64,000 nt of DNA from Sordaria brevicollis (taxonomy: Eukaryota > Ascomycota > Sordariomycetes > Sordariales > Sordariaceae), in contig JAUTDP010000010.1 of NCBI GenBank assembly GCA_033439795.1, positions 868,001-932,000 on the forward strand. Direction: 5' to 3'. Within the stretch, counting starts at the first letter, position 1, and every line of letters begins with the position of its first letter. Below the pieces are notes generated by a model. It ran no database searches. It saw only the letters and a program-made list of their open reading frames with translations, and had not been told where the DNA came from. The position numbers and the translations under genes were made by a program. This document shows positions 1-12,664 of this stretch, piece after piece.

Positions 1-2646
1 GTGGCTGACGCCTTTGATGGCTTTTATCAACACGGCGACAATGACGATGAACCAATTTCTTGCACAATGCCATCTCGTCAGATTTCCGGCAGCGTCTGGG
101 CGTTCCTGTGTTGTGTGTCAGACTCCACGGGCGGCTACTACGGGCCAATGCCAATGGACCCTTGCGGCCTCGGAGAAGCTTAGCCCGCTGAAGCCGGAAC
201 CTTGATGGCCTCTGGGGAATTGACAACGATTACATCATAGCGCTGTCTGCCAGCAAATAACCCTCTGGGGCCTGGAATCACCGCTTTCAGAGTCGCATTT
301 TTGCGTGCTCCTCTGGTTCCTCGAAAGCGGGAAGCGGTGAGGTATGAGACGAGCGATTGGAGATACATATCGGCCCCGTAAATCCAGGCACTCTGTCGCG
401 TTAGTCCAGGAACGCGAGTGGTGCGTTGGATGGCTGGCCGATGAATGGCGCATTAACACGCAGGCACGCCTTTGAAGCATGCGTGTCGCGTTAGGTGGAG
501 CGATTGGAGTTAACCGGGGTTCGTTATCGGTTTCGGCCGTTATCAGCTACCAATCACTATCCCGGAAGTGATGATGTAATGGTCACTCAGGCAACAGACT
601 CACTCGAGTGCCTTGGAAGGATGTTGAAGAGCAGGTTGTTGAGAGCCAGTGTTGAGATGATTTGGAAGTGTTTCAGAGGCAGTTCTTGCTGAGAATGGTG
701 CCAGTTAGTGAGAGTGACCAAAGACTTAAACTGTTTGATTTTAGCTTTCAGAGGCTCTTCACAATGACAACTGTCAATGTTGTCTTGAGACGCCGGAGCG
801 TACACTAACTGTGGGCTTCCTGCCCAGAAAGCGGTCAGCCCTTTTAGCCTTCGGATGCGCTGGCTTCACCATATCAAGCGGTCAATGATGAAGCTCACGT
901 GCATATTGATAAAACGCCCTGCCAATGAGATAAAGAGTTGTCGTCAGCCTATTGTTTCAAAGTTGGCATCGTCTTATGGAAAGACAGCGACTTCAGAATC
1001 AATCTCAAGAGAGTTGGGGGCACGAGCTTATCATCTGAACTTTATAAGGCCTAGGATAGGGATAGACATGACGAAACTCAAAAGTTCTCCATTGTCAACT
1101 GACAATGACAACAGTTGAAGGTGACTGGGGACCTTGAAAAGGCTCATCTGTAAGCGGTTGTCGGACCAACATGGAAATCATGACCAAAGCAGCCCGAAAC
1201 GTAGAGACTTGACAACTTATCCGGCATCTCTTTCACCGAGTCACTACAAGGTTCAGTACTGACTGACTTTGTTTCTTGATGAATGTTGGACAACACATTG
1301 TCAGAACAAACTGGATATAGCTGCTCTTTGGAACAGCTTCATATTTTGTCGGGTAGTCTGATGTTGCGAGATCGCCAGCGAGACCGCGATATCGAAATCT
1401 CGCCAAAAGGGGAAATATGAAGGTGTTTTAGTGCGAGTCAGTCCAACCTTATCGGCATTGTCGGATATTAAAGCGTCAGTTCCGAGTTCACTTACCACAC
1501 ACTCGAGAGAGATTGGGGTATCAACCATGAAGAGTCGACAAGAGTCAATCACCGAACTCAAACAAAAGTCTTCATGGACTGGACTGCCTCTGAGCCTAGC
1601 ATGCTTGATATTGATATGCCATGTCAGAGTCCATCCATTTGGAGTGGAAGCACGAACCTTTCCACTTGCTACTATTCTGCCCCTGCCCCATATCGGACCC
1701 ACTCGACTCTGGTAAATGAAGACAAGAATCTCAGTTGTCATAACCAGAGCCAAATTACTCCCGCTCAAGTCCAGATATGGACAACTTGAAGCTCGAAATC
1801 TCGCGAGAAATGGCAGGTCCAAAGAAGGGCAATTTGTTGCGCAACCCGGACGAAACTGACATTCCCCTGAAGTCCGTTTTAGGCAGGCACCGCCACAGAT
1901 GGTGGGCTACCCCTCTCGCTTCCACGTCAGGTTCCAGCCTGAGCTCTCCTGCCGGCAGAGGGCTATCCACTATAATTATGCCACTGGGCCGCTGAACCGC
2001 ACCAACAACACAGGGGCCCGTCGTCATTGGAAGGAGAAGCCGCATTGGAGACCATCCACCTTCCTAGCTCGAGGCTGAACACGAGAGGAGCTTCAATCTT
2101 ATTTGCACAACGACCCGCACCTTTGATAGGGACGCGTGGTAGGCATCACAGATACAGCAGCCAGGTAAAAAAAAGTACAGACCATTTTACATTCTATCTT
2201 CTTGTGAAACTGTATGCCAACCGGCTTTCTTCAACCTGTGTTTGTTCTTTTCTCCAGTTGCCTCAAGTTGGACACCGCGCCCCCTCAGACAAGACGCCCA
2301 CTCGACATTGCAGCCGGCCATCTTGACTTTGACTAAACACCACACCACATACCCACGGAGGCTGGACCGACGACCCCTGGCTACACTCGCTTGGCACGTA
2401 GTGGATGCTTCCTCGATTTGTATCCCGGCTACGTTAGACATTGAGCTGAGGATGGTGCTGTGAAGGCTCCCCTCAGACCATTTTCAAGATTGCTCCGTTG
2501 CCTTTCCATGAAGGCTGATTTGGACATACCTCTAGACCCGCGCTGGGTGCTGGGGATTTCGCTACGTCGACTCGACTTTGCACTTGACACATAATTATAC
2601 GAACCCAACTTCGTCGCCGCCCCTCGACTGTACCATAGAAAACACG
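1..2646. other. Upstream intergenic region, no gene recognised
   Basis: Base composition is balanced and CA/TG dinucleotides are present at normal levels, so the stretch is not RIP-mutated. Only short open frames occur (under about 175 codons) and none gives a recognisable protein, a convincing start, or introns joining good exons. The last few hundred bases should hold the promoter and 5' UTR of the BEACH gene. The first bases could be the edge of a gene lying mostly outside the window, but I cannot show that. Confidence 0.5.
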
Positions 2647-5600
2647 ATGCTCGCCGTGCGATCACGCCGCTACCGGTCGTCGACCTCGGCTTCGGCGGTC
2701 CAAACATCAAAAGCAGCCGAAGTGCTTCAGAGCCTCCTCGACCGTCTTATAGCTACGACGAAAGCGCCGGGCGCCAACGGTTACCCCGATATAGACGAGC
2801 TGATAGACCATATAAGAAGGATACACCAACATATTGCAGCAGCGCGACCTCCTTCCCCGCCACAAGACGACTTCCGCTACTTGCGCGGCTTCCAGACCCT
2901 TCTCGATGTCCTGCGCTCGTTCTCCGGCTTCTATAACCCCCAAAAACGCACCGAAGCCGAGCGTGTTGGCCTGTTCGATTTGCTCCATGTTATCCTGGCG
3001 ACCATCTCGGCCCTCTTCCGAGGACACCCCGGCAACAGACGTTATTTCCAGGACAGGGTTGAAGGTGGAGGTTGGGAGGCCTTGGAACAGATAATTGCCA
3101 GCATTGGGGTTGGAGGAGGCGACTCGGACCTATGGACAAATTGCCAACTATTTGGAAAGCTGCTCTCCTTTTCCCTCGACGACCAGCGCTTCGACGAGCT
3201 GTGCCGCTCTGTTGCCGAAGAAGGAAAACGACGGGGGCAGACGCCAACCGGGACCGAATCGAATACACAGGATGAAGTTCGGGAACAAAAACAAGAGGTG
3301 GAACAACAGGCCACGGATGCTGAGCGCTGGATTGTTATTCAGGACAAGTTACAAGCCATCATTGGACCGATGACGGTTATCCAAAACCCCGAGATCATCC
3401 GGACGATTGTGGGATTTTGGGAGTCCATTCCTAGAACGGAGGGTGCTACGGCCAGCCATGCTTCCATGATTGTGCTGACAACTTTGTCGCAAGTGGCTTC
3501 TGTCTCGTTCTTCAACTTAACCGCCATCCATGGAACTGGGATTCTGTCCCGGCTTTTGCGTGTGCTCTTTTCCGAAAACCGTCCGCTTGCAAAGGCAGAG
3601 CACGACAGCACTACAAAGGTTTGTAGACAGCTGATATCGCTTGGCATTGATGAGCTTGCAGATGCCCAGTTCTTGCTCTCTCGCCAGGACGCCATCATGT
3701 CCGAGTTTTGCGTGGACATGTCAGAAAAGCACAATGGACCTCCGTTCGTGCAGTTTGACCTCTCACTCCATGGCCATGCCTCTATCGAGTTGCCTAGTCT
3801 CGGTAGAACCTTCCCGCCACAATCAGCGCCTGGATATACCTTCACTGCTTGGGTCCGTGTGGACCGATTTGATCCCAAGTCTCACACAACGCTATTTGGG
3901 GTTTTTGACTCTACCCAAACTTGTTTCCTCTTGGCGTATCTAGAGAAAGATACAAAGAACTTCATCCTTCAAACATCAGTAACGTCTTCAAGACCCAGTG
4001 TCAGATTCAAGTCGGTTGTTTTCAAGGCAAATCGGTGGTACCACATTGCTATCGTTCACCGGAAACCAAAGGCTCTGACGACGAGCAAAGCGAGTCTTTT
4101 TGTAAACGGAGAGTTCGCCGAACAGATACGGTCATCCTACCCCAGCACGCCTCCAATTTCCAACGCCAGTACCGACAGCTTCGCATCTTTTACGTCTAAT
4201 GCCAACAAGACGAACCCGGTCCAAGCGTTCTTGGGTACTCCTCGGGACTTGGCAACTCAGGTCGGCCCAGGACTTGTGCACTCAAAGTGGTCACTTGCTT
4301 CTGCCCACTTGTTCGAAGATGTCCTTAGTGATGATCTCCTTGCTGTACACTATCGACTGGGACCTCGGTACCAGGGTAACTTCCAGGATTGTCTTGGTAG
4401 CTTCCAGACCTACGAGGCCTCGGCTGCTTTAGGGTTGCGAAACGAAATCTTCCATCCTGGCAAAGATGAGGTGTCCGACATCTTGAGGGCTATCAGGGAC
4501 AAGGCTGGAACCATTGTCCCAGAGTACAAGGTGTTGCTGAGCATGCTTCCACGCGCTGTTTTCCGAACTGACGGCAAGTTCATGGAATCAACGCTATTCC
4601 GATCTTTGTCTCGGCACTCCGTCACCAACTTGTTACACTCCACCACCAAAAACGGAACCCCCGTTGCGATAAACGGGGCCGTCTCCTGCATCAATGATGC
4701 TTTGATAAGAGCCAACGGCTCTGGACTTCTCACCGGTGACCCGATTCTTGCTACTCCTTACTACTTCGACGACAACCTTTGGCGGTTGGCTGGATTCACA
4801 CCCGTTGCTCTCAAGATTGTTGAGCGGACCACCACAGGCGATGACCTTGTGCGCGCCGTTGAGATCATGCTCCACTGCATTACTCACAGCTGGAGGAACA
4901 GCGAAGCAATGGAACGAGACAATGGCTATGCTATCCTGAGCATGTTACTGCGTGCCAAGCTAGGATACGGCGCCTCTGCTTCTGACAATCCGTCATGGAA
5001 GCTTTCACTAAGCCCTGACGAGAAGACCAGGCTCACGTTTCAGCTGTTGAGTCTTGTGCTCAGCTTCGTTGGCTATAATCATGCTGACCCCATTGAGTCC
5101 TTTATCGTCAACCCTCTAGCCTACCGCATACTCTTGATCGACCCCGACTTCTGGCGCAAATCTGCACCTATCATACAAGAGTTATACTACAAGCAGTTCG
5201 TTACCTTTGCGGTTAACAGCAAGCATCACCAGTTCAACAGTCGTAGACTCCTACGCATGCGTATGTCGTCGCCCTCGATCTCTTTGAGAAATGATCTTGT
5301 GGAACTCACCACTCTCGATACAGGCATTATTAAGCGGTTGTTGGACGCTCTGAAGACAGAAACCATCTCAGAAGACATTTTACCTCATTTCCTAACCTCG
5401 TTTGAAGCCTTGGTTAGGTGTAGTCACAGTGCCGAAGTTTATCGCTCTCTTGCACTTTTCATCACTTATACTTTCCATACTCCAGCAAACTCATTGCCGC
5501 GAACACCAAGAGCCCTTTCTTCAGCTAGTCGGCCAGTCACCCCCGGTCCCGGTCCTTATTCCGCCAAGCGACCTACTCTCGACTACAGCGAGTCGTCCTC

Positions 5601-8600
5601 CAGCAATGGCTCGAAGATGTTGACACGAAAGCAGCTTGGCGTGAAGATGCTAGAAATGTACACACGGATTCTATGTGAAAAGAACAACGTGGTGGACATT
5701 AGCAGGTTCGCCAAGACGGTGACCAACAAGGTGATTAATATCAAGGGCTCAGAAAAGGAGTTCGTGCTGACGACGAGCCAGTGGCTACTCTACCTGCTCG
5801 CCGAAAACGATCCCGAAATTGTCGTCTATGGGTGCAAGATTCTCGCACGTCTACTTGTCACCCAACCTACTAGCTACACAGCCAAGTTCGCCTCTAAAAC
5901 CGGTGGCTTCTGGATTATGGCACACCGGTTGAAACACTGGTGGGACATTCCCACTCTCTGGGCCATCCTCTTCAGTATCCTATTTGGGTACGATGTCGCC
6001 CAAATCGACTTTGACAAGTCCTTTGACTTTTTCAGCCTCTTGGAGATCTTTGGAGACAGCAAAGTAGTATACCCAGATGTTCTCCCCGTTATGACTGCCA
6101 TGTTGCAGCACGGTCTTAGGGACATCCTTAGGTATCAGGATGATCCGGATTCTCCAGCGGCTGAACAAGGCACATTCGCCACGTCTGGGGGCAATCTGGC
6201 TGCGGTTCATACGAGACCTCGAGCTAGATCTATGGAATTAGGCCAGGCCCTTGAATCCAGAAGTAAGTCTGCTTCCACCTCTTCCGAATTCTTTTTCCTA
6301 ACAGTGACATCCAGGAGCCCCCATGCCCGATAAAGAAAGGGTTACCAATCATGCAAGCATCTTGCAAACAGTTGTTCGTTTCATGGCAGACATGTACAGC
6401 CGGTCTCAGAGCTTCCGCGATTTCACGTTGGCCTCAGACTATGTTCGGCTACTGCTGTCTGCTTTGTATCCCATCGTCGTCAGTGCTGACCCAGTCTCTC
6501 CTGAAACTGAACTTGGATCTAAGGATTCCTCGCTCAATTTCGATGGAGTTGATGTGATCATTCGGCCAGTAGCCGGTTCATCGTCAGCAGCGACCCCGAT
6601 CGTGCGGACGACCAACACCTCTGTGGCCGAGCAGCCAACCCCTTCACCGGGACAGAGTCGCGGTACACCTTTGCGCAGGCCCTCTTCTTTTATCCTCGTT
6701 GCTCAAGACCAACCCACGTCACCTCCGCCTTCCCGTCTCAACCACATCATGTCGCCGAAGAAGAAGGTTGCCACTCAGCAAGTAAGCAACGTGGTCCTGG
6801 AGAGCATTTTGGAGCTCATCATTAGTGTCTTCAACGACCAAGTATTGTCGCGCAAGGACTTTACGGGATTCGGCCTCTTTCTCAAGGTTCCGCCAGGCTT
6901 CCAGGAGCATCAGGCGTATTTTGAAACCTACATCTTGCGCAACGCCATTACCCAGCTGAAAAACGCGGTTCAGCTGGATCAGAAGGCTCTTCTGGAACCT
7001 AGGGTTTTGCAGAATATGTCACGTCTGAACATGCATATGGCAGAAGCCATCTTTGAAGGCTGGTTCATCAACGGTGCTGAGACTATGCTTGACTTTACTG
7101 GAACACTGCTGGAGTATCTACAGCGGCCAGATGTCTCGAGCACGAAGAGTGTCAGGCTCTGCAGTTCTGCGGTCAATACCATCAGAGCGACTTTCCTCAA
7201 GCTCGTTCTGTTGAAGTTATCTGACATGGATGATCCGCAGACCACTGACCAAGAAGCCATCTCAATTATGGAGAAGCTTCTCTACTGGCAAACCGTCCTT
7301 CTTAACTGCCTCTCTCTCGACGATGATTTTATGAAGCTTCTCTGGTATCAGTTTTACAACAAGCTGGTCGACGCCCGCGAGCCCATTCGTCTCATAGCAG
7401 CGATGCTCTGGCGGATAATGCTCGTTCAGAAGCCCGAAGAGTCATCGATGCTGTTCCGTCAGTTTATGAGTCCTGACCAACAGCCACTTGCTAGAGGCTT
7501 CAGAAGACTCACCCAGCTGGATGATCAATCTTTCCTCGAGTGGGTGGACAGTCATCGTTCATCCCTCGATATCCTGTTCTTCGGTGGCATGTCCAAGACA
7601 TGGGAGGACTATGTGCGTTCTGAGAACCAGCGCACAGCAGACAGTGCTCGATCACGGATGAGGAATCGCAAGGACAAACTCCGACAGTGGCACACCGAAG
7701 CCATGGAGCGCGACAGCATCTTGCTTAGGCACGAAATGAGTAATAACGCTTGGATGAAGAGCATTTACTTCACCGAGCATTTCAAACACCAGAGGCTCCA
7801 ACAGGACCAGCAGGATGATAACGCCTTCTTGGCTTCCTCCTTTGCGAAGATGGAGCGCGAGCTGACCCGCCCTGGTGCTGTGTTTGCCAAGGAGCAGAAG
7901 ATCAAGTGGAAGCTTGATCGCACGGAGGGTCGGAACCGCATGCGTCTCCGTCTCCTTCCCGATTATGCTGCTCAGCAGCAACCGGATTACCAGCCAAGAG
8001 GCAATGCTGGCAGCGGCGCTCCAGCTTCAAGTCTAGCTGCGACTAACAACTCGTCGTCCGATCGTAGAAGCCGCGCGCCTTCGTCTGTCGCCCAGCCACA
8101 GAGCAGAGCCGGAGCAGAGCCCTCAAACGACTCCAACACCAACCTAGCGCCCAAATTAGCCCCAGGCGATTCGGACCAACAAAGTGTTCTACCGGAGGAT
8201 GACTACGAACTGGTGGATGACCCGAACGAACAAGACGAGGATGCCTTTGAAGACAAGAACAGAAAGGTCATGCGGCGACTCCAGCAGGGTGACACTGTGC
8301 AGAACGTCTACAACATCTCTCGCATTATAGGCTTGGACGCCTCCGAGGGCATACTGATCATTGGCAAAGAAGCCTTGTACCTGATGGACAACCTCTTCCA
8401 GAGTCCTGATGGAGAGATCATCAATGTCTGGCAAGCACCTCCGGAAGACCGAGACCCTTTCTCGGTCATGATCTCGGGTCAAAGCAATGATCGCAGGCAG
8501 AGCCAGAACCGCACCGATCAAGAGTCGCGCAGCTGGAGGTGGCAAGATGTTCTTAGTGTCTCAAAACGTCGCTTCCTCTTCCGCGACGTGGCGATCGAGA

Positions 8601-10769
8601 TCTTTTTCACCGATGGTCGGAGCTATCTGTTTACGGCTCTCAACTCTGCCATGAGAGACGAAATCTACAGCCGTATGATGAACAAAACGCCTCACAGCAA
8701 CGGGCCCAACCTGTTACCGACGCCCGAGGACGCCTGGCGCCTTGAAAGCCTTAAGTTTAGCGAAGAGGCGCCGCAGACCTTGGGCATGAAGTTCGGAAGC
8801 ATTTTCAACTCTTCTGCCTGGAATCCTATGATGAGGAAGTGGCAGAAGGGCGAGATCTCCAACTTCCATTATCTAATGCTGGTCAACACCATGGCTGGCA
8901 GAACCTTCAATGATCTCACTCAGTACCCCGTATTCCCATGGGTCCTGGCAGATTATACCAGTGAGGAACTTGATCTTGACGACCCAGCTACGTTCAGAGA
9001 CCTTTCGAAACCTATGGGCGCCCAGACGAAGAGCCGCATGGACACCTTCATAGCCAAGTACCAAAGCTTGGCTGAGATGGATGAACAGCCTTACCACTAC
9101 GGCACCCATTACTCATCAGCTATGATCGTTTCGTCATACTTGATTCGTCTGCCGCCTTTTGTGCAGACGTTCATCCTGATGCAAGGTGGCTCGTTTGACC
9201 ACGCTGACAGGTTGTTCTATTCGATCCAAGGCGCTTGGGAGTCCGCTTCAAGGGACAACGGTACTGATGTTCGAGAGCTCACACCCGAGTTCTTTTATCT
9301 TCCCGAGTTCCTGACCAACATCAACGGATACAATTTTGGCCATCGCCAGGGCGACGGAGGCAAGGTTGATAATGTCATCCTGCCACCCTGGGCCAAGGGT
9401 GATCCCAAGATTTTCATTGCGAAGAACCGCGAAGCACTTGAAAGTCCTTACGTCAGTCAGAGGCTGCACCAATGGATCGATCTTGTCTTTGGGTACAAGC
9501 AGCGCGGAGATGCGGCAGTGGAAGCCTGCAATGTGTTTCACCCTTTGTCGTATAAGGGCGGCAAAGACCTGGACAATATCTCTGATCCGCAGGAGCGTCT
9601 CATTGCGACCAATATCATCCACAACTTTGGTCAGACACCTCACCAGGTGTTCACCAAGCCCCATCCCGCTCGCGAGCATGTCAGGTGTCCCATCAAGAGG
9701 CTGGACACTTCAGTCCACGCTCTAACCAAGCAGCCACATCCCCTTCTCGACAGCCACGAGCGCGTGTCTTCTCTCATCTACGCACCCAAGCTCGACCGCC
9801 TACTCTGCGCCTCGCCATTCCGTCTGAACCTGCCTCCACAATACGACAAGTTCCTCGAATGGGGTTACGCCGACGGCAGCGTGCGGTTCTTTTTCACCAA
9901 CGACCGCAAGCCCGCTGGTCTCTTCGAGAACCTGCACATCGGGCAAATTTCCACCCTGACCTTCGCCGACTCCAAGACCCTCATCACCGCCGGCGAGGAC
10001 TGCGTTGTGTCCGTCTACACGGTTCAATCCAGCCCTGGAAAACCTGTCGAGCTGGTCCCGCGCTCTTCTCTGTTCGGACACAAGACGCCCGTAACCACCA
10101 TCGCCGTCTCCAAGGCCTTCAGCACCTTCGTCACCGTTTCTCAGGACGGCATCTCCTTCCTCTGGGACCTCAACCGGCTCGAGTTCATCCGCAAACTACC
10201 CTTGGCCCGCCCGGTCGAGTGCGCCCGCATCCACGACGTCACGGGGGAGATCATGCTCTGCAGCGGACCCAACGTGCTGCTCTACACGCTCAACGGCGAG
10301 CTGATTCTCGACCAAAACGTGTGCTCTATAGACCTTGATGTCACATCCCCGAGTAATAGTGGTGACTACATCCACTCATGCGCCTTTTACGAGGGCACGT
10401 CCACCGCCACCGTCGGCGGCGGAAGCGGCAACGAGTGGGTGGAGGAGAACTTGGTGTTCACTGGCCATAAGAGAGGGCGTGTGAACGTGTGGCGCAAGAC
10501 GGTTTGTCCAAAGAGAGGGAAGTGGGTGTTGGAGCTGGTCAGGAGGCTGGATCATGTCAACACCAAGAGCGAGACGGGACAGAATGTGGAGGCGGCGATT
10601 ACGTGTATTACGCCGATGCCGAGCTGTGTGTATACGGGGGATGATGATGGGAGGGTGGTAAGTTTTTTATCTTTCTCTGGCCTGGTATGATATGTTTGTT
10701 GTTGAGGATGTGGTGCTAACGAGATACGAAAAACAGTACGAGTGGAACTTGATTCAGCGGGAACGATAG
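2647..10769 (+). CDS. BEACH-domain WD40 protein (LYST/neurobeachin/Bph1 family)
   Basis: Large scaffold of the BEACH family, known for roles in vesicle trafficking and membrane fusion or fission; the exact role here is inferred. I build three exons, 2647-6262, 6315-10657 and 10737-10769, giving 2663 residues. Intron 1 (52 nt) runs GTAAGT to AG with CTAAC 12 nt before the acceptor, and its length restores the frame. Intron 2 (79 nt) has GCTAAC before AAACAG. The start is the first in-frame ATG; an upstream in-frame TTG at 2578 is not credible. Domains: a ConA-like sandwich near residues 369-578 (YTFTAWVR), a low-complexity acidic linker near 1760-1850, a PH-BEACH domain at about 1865-1995 (NVYNISRIIGL), BEACH at about 2047-2330 (NFHYLMLVNTMAGRTF, YPVFPWVL), and WD40 repeats to the end, finishing VYEWNLIQRER. 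Length and order match the family. No breaks are seen. Confidence 0.93.
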
Positions 10770-11551
10770 TGTGATGAAGATGCTGGATATATCAAGGTTC
10801 GGGGATCAAGCAGAGGGGCCGACAAAGCGGGGCAGGTATCAGAGGACAGCTATTGCATTTTGGAGAAGCAAGACGGAAAGGAGGGAGAGGGTGAAGAAGA
10901 AAAAGAAGAAGAGTCTGCCGGTGAATTGAAACCCACCTTCGTGTTGGTGGTCGGAAAAGCATAGATAGGTTTATGGAAGTGAAAGCGGTTTGCATTTTGT
11001 CGGCGGTGTGACTTTTCTGTTTTTATCGTTGGGAGGATAAGCAGGCAGGTTAGCAAAGAGAGAGTTATATACATATATAGAAGTGGTTATGCCATGGGAC
11101 ATAGTTGGAAACCTCTTGTTGTTGTTGTTGTTTGTAAGCATTGATAGCGTTTCAAGTTTCTCGGGTTCTTTCAACAGCTTGAGTCTTATTCCAACTCTCA
11201 ACCTCGTTTCCTCACGTTACTAACGACCGTTTGGGTCCACGGTTTTAACTTTGATTTCTATGTATGATCCCATACGATCCATCATCTGCCTCGTGACAGC
11301 CTCTTGGGAAGTCGCAGTCACAAGACAAAGGGCAGCCTGTCGATCTTGGCCTCATATAGTATATATCATCCTGTATTCTGATATTTCCTCCAGACTCCCT
11401 CACGTCTGGGTCGTCTAAGGTTTCTGTAGTCCTTCTTAATGTCCAGTTTGTCCACAACAGCGTGCTGTCTATCCGCTTTGGTTGTTGTTGTTGTTGTCCT
11501 TTTCCCACTCATCTACCACCCACCCACTGTATCCCCTTCCCCCAATCTCCT
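10770..11551. other. Convergent intergenic region (3' UTRs)
   Basis: This lies between the 3' ends of the BEACH gene (+) and the complex I subunit gene (-), so it should hold both 3' UTRs. It has A/G-rich stretches near 10895-10915 and short GTT/TTG microsatellites near 11116-11133 and 11478-11496. I see no further gene. Confidence 0.6.
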
Positions 11552-11898
11552 CTATGCCTCCTCAGTATCATCGTCGAAACCCGTAAGTTGCTTCCTGGGA
11601 CCGGTGGGAACTGTTTGCGAGTCAACATCATCAGCCCCCATTCTTCCATATAACCGGTGCCCCAAGATATTATATGTTGTTGGTTGGTATAAAGGTAGAA
11701 AAACGTACTAGGATAAGTAACAGGAATCGGCGCCGGGTTAACATCCCCAAAGTACTTGCGCACAGGCGGGACCACGGTCAAAAACACGGGACCCAACGCG
11801 GCGATGACGCATGAGTAGAAGTAGGCTGGCTTCTCGCGGGCTGACCAGCGCATGTAGCGGAAGGGCTGGGCCCAGAAGTGGGGGATTGTGCCGGACAT
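11552..11898 (-). CDS. nuo9.5: NADH:ubiquinone oxidoreductase 9.5 kDa subunit
   Basis: Accessory subunit of mitochondrial respiratory complex I in the inner membrane. Two exons on the minus strand, 11709-11898 and 11552-11610, flank a 98-nt intron (GTACGT...ACAG). They give 82 residues beginning MSGTIPHFWAQPFRYMRW and ending TGPRKQLTGFDDDTEEA, as expected for a 9.5 kDa protein. One hydrophobic segment at about residues 26-46 (YFYSCVIAALGPVFL) fits a single-span membrane subunit, followed by PVRKYFGD and a hydrophilic acidic C-terminus. There is no obvious cleavable targeting presequence. It is transcribed away from the wbp1 gene with about 770 bp between the starts. The recognition rests on memory of the fungal nuo9.5 family; the splice fits it exactly in phase. 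Confidence 0.9.
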
Positions 11899-12664
11899 CG
11901 TTTTTGTGTTTTTGTTTTTGTTTCGTTTCGTTGAATGTGGTGATGCTGGTTTGGGAGTCGTGTTAGTGAACTGACTCGTGGAGTTTATGAGGAGGGTGGA
12001 GTTCGAGGAGTGGTGTAAGTTGGGAGGATATTGGTGATGATGGGAACTAGGGATGCGATTGCGGTGCGAAAGTTGAGGTTTGGTGGGTTGGTGTACCTCC
12101 AGCCTTGACTATGGCCTGTCGAACGAGGAGAAACTTCTCGTCGGTATCGTCGTCGGCGTCGGGCGTCGTGGGGATAGCTTCAACAGCTACTGCTTGCGAT
12201 TCCGAGACTCGAGATGGAGGCCGTGCGTGTGCCGTCGTCGCCCGCCGGGAGGTTCCATGAAGTTCAATTGCGGCGCAATCCAAGACGACCCACTTTTGCC
12301 GACTGGGGTTGTCCCATTCTTGTCTTGGCACCCGCCCAGAAGCTCGAAGGGAGCTCGGGCCACAGTTCGAGGTCAAGAGGTACCGAACAGGGGTTTGCTC
12401 CCAGCTCTCTCTCAGTGCAAGTGGGACTTGTCCAGGGTCAATCGGGAAAGTCTTGGCAAACGGCTACGTATGCTGGAAGCTACAGCGCTATCGATTAGGG
12501 AACATTGAACACAGCTACATACACTACAACTTTCCCTTGGGTGAACGACGACAAGCGTTGGGGGGAATAATCACAAACTTTCGACTTACACCAATTCTCC
12601 CATGTGCTGAGGTTCTGGAATCCTTCTTTTGTTCCCCGGACCCAATTACACCAAGGGACAAATC
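11899..12664. promoter_or_regulatory. Divergent intergenic region, nuo9.5 / wbp1
   Basis: This 766-bp gap separates two genes transcribed outward, so it must contain both promoters and 5' UTRs. A T-rich stretch with repeated GTTTTTGTTTTTG lies at about 11902-11920, just upstream of the nuo9.5 ATG. Short open frames occur (for example about 12080-12508), but none has coding character I trust. No TATA box or named operator is claimed. Confidence 0.5.

Noticed and set aside
1..2578. Short open frames on both strands before the BEACH gene
   Set aside because: No recognisable domains, no consistent splicing and no good codon bias. They look like chance frames in promoter and intergenic DNA.
2578..2646. 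N-terminal extension of the BEACH protein
   Set aside because: The frame is open upstream, but the first codon there is TTG. The first ATG is at 2647.
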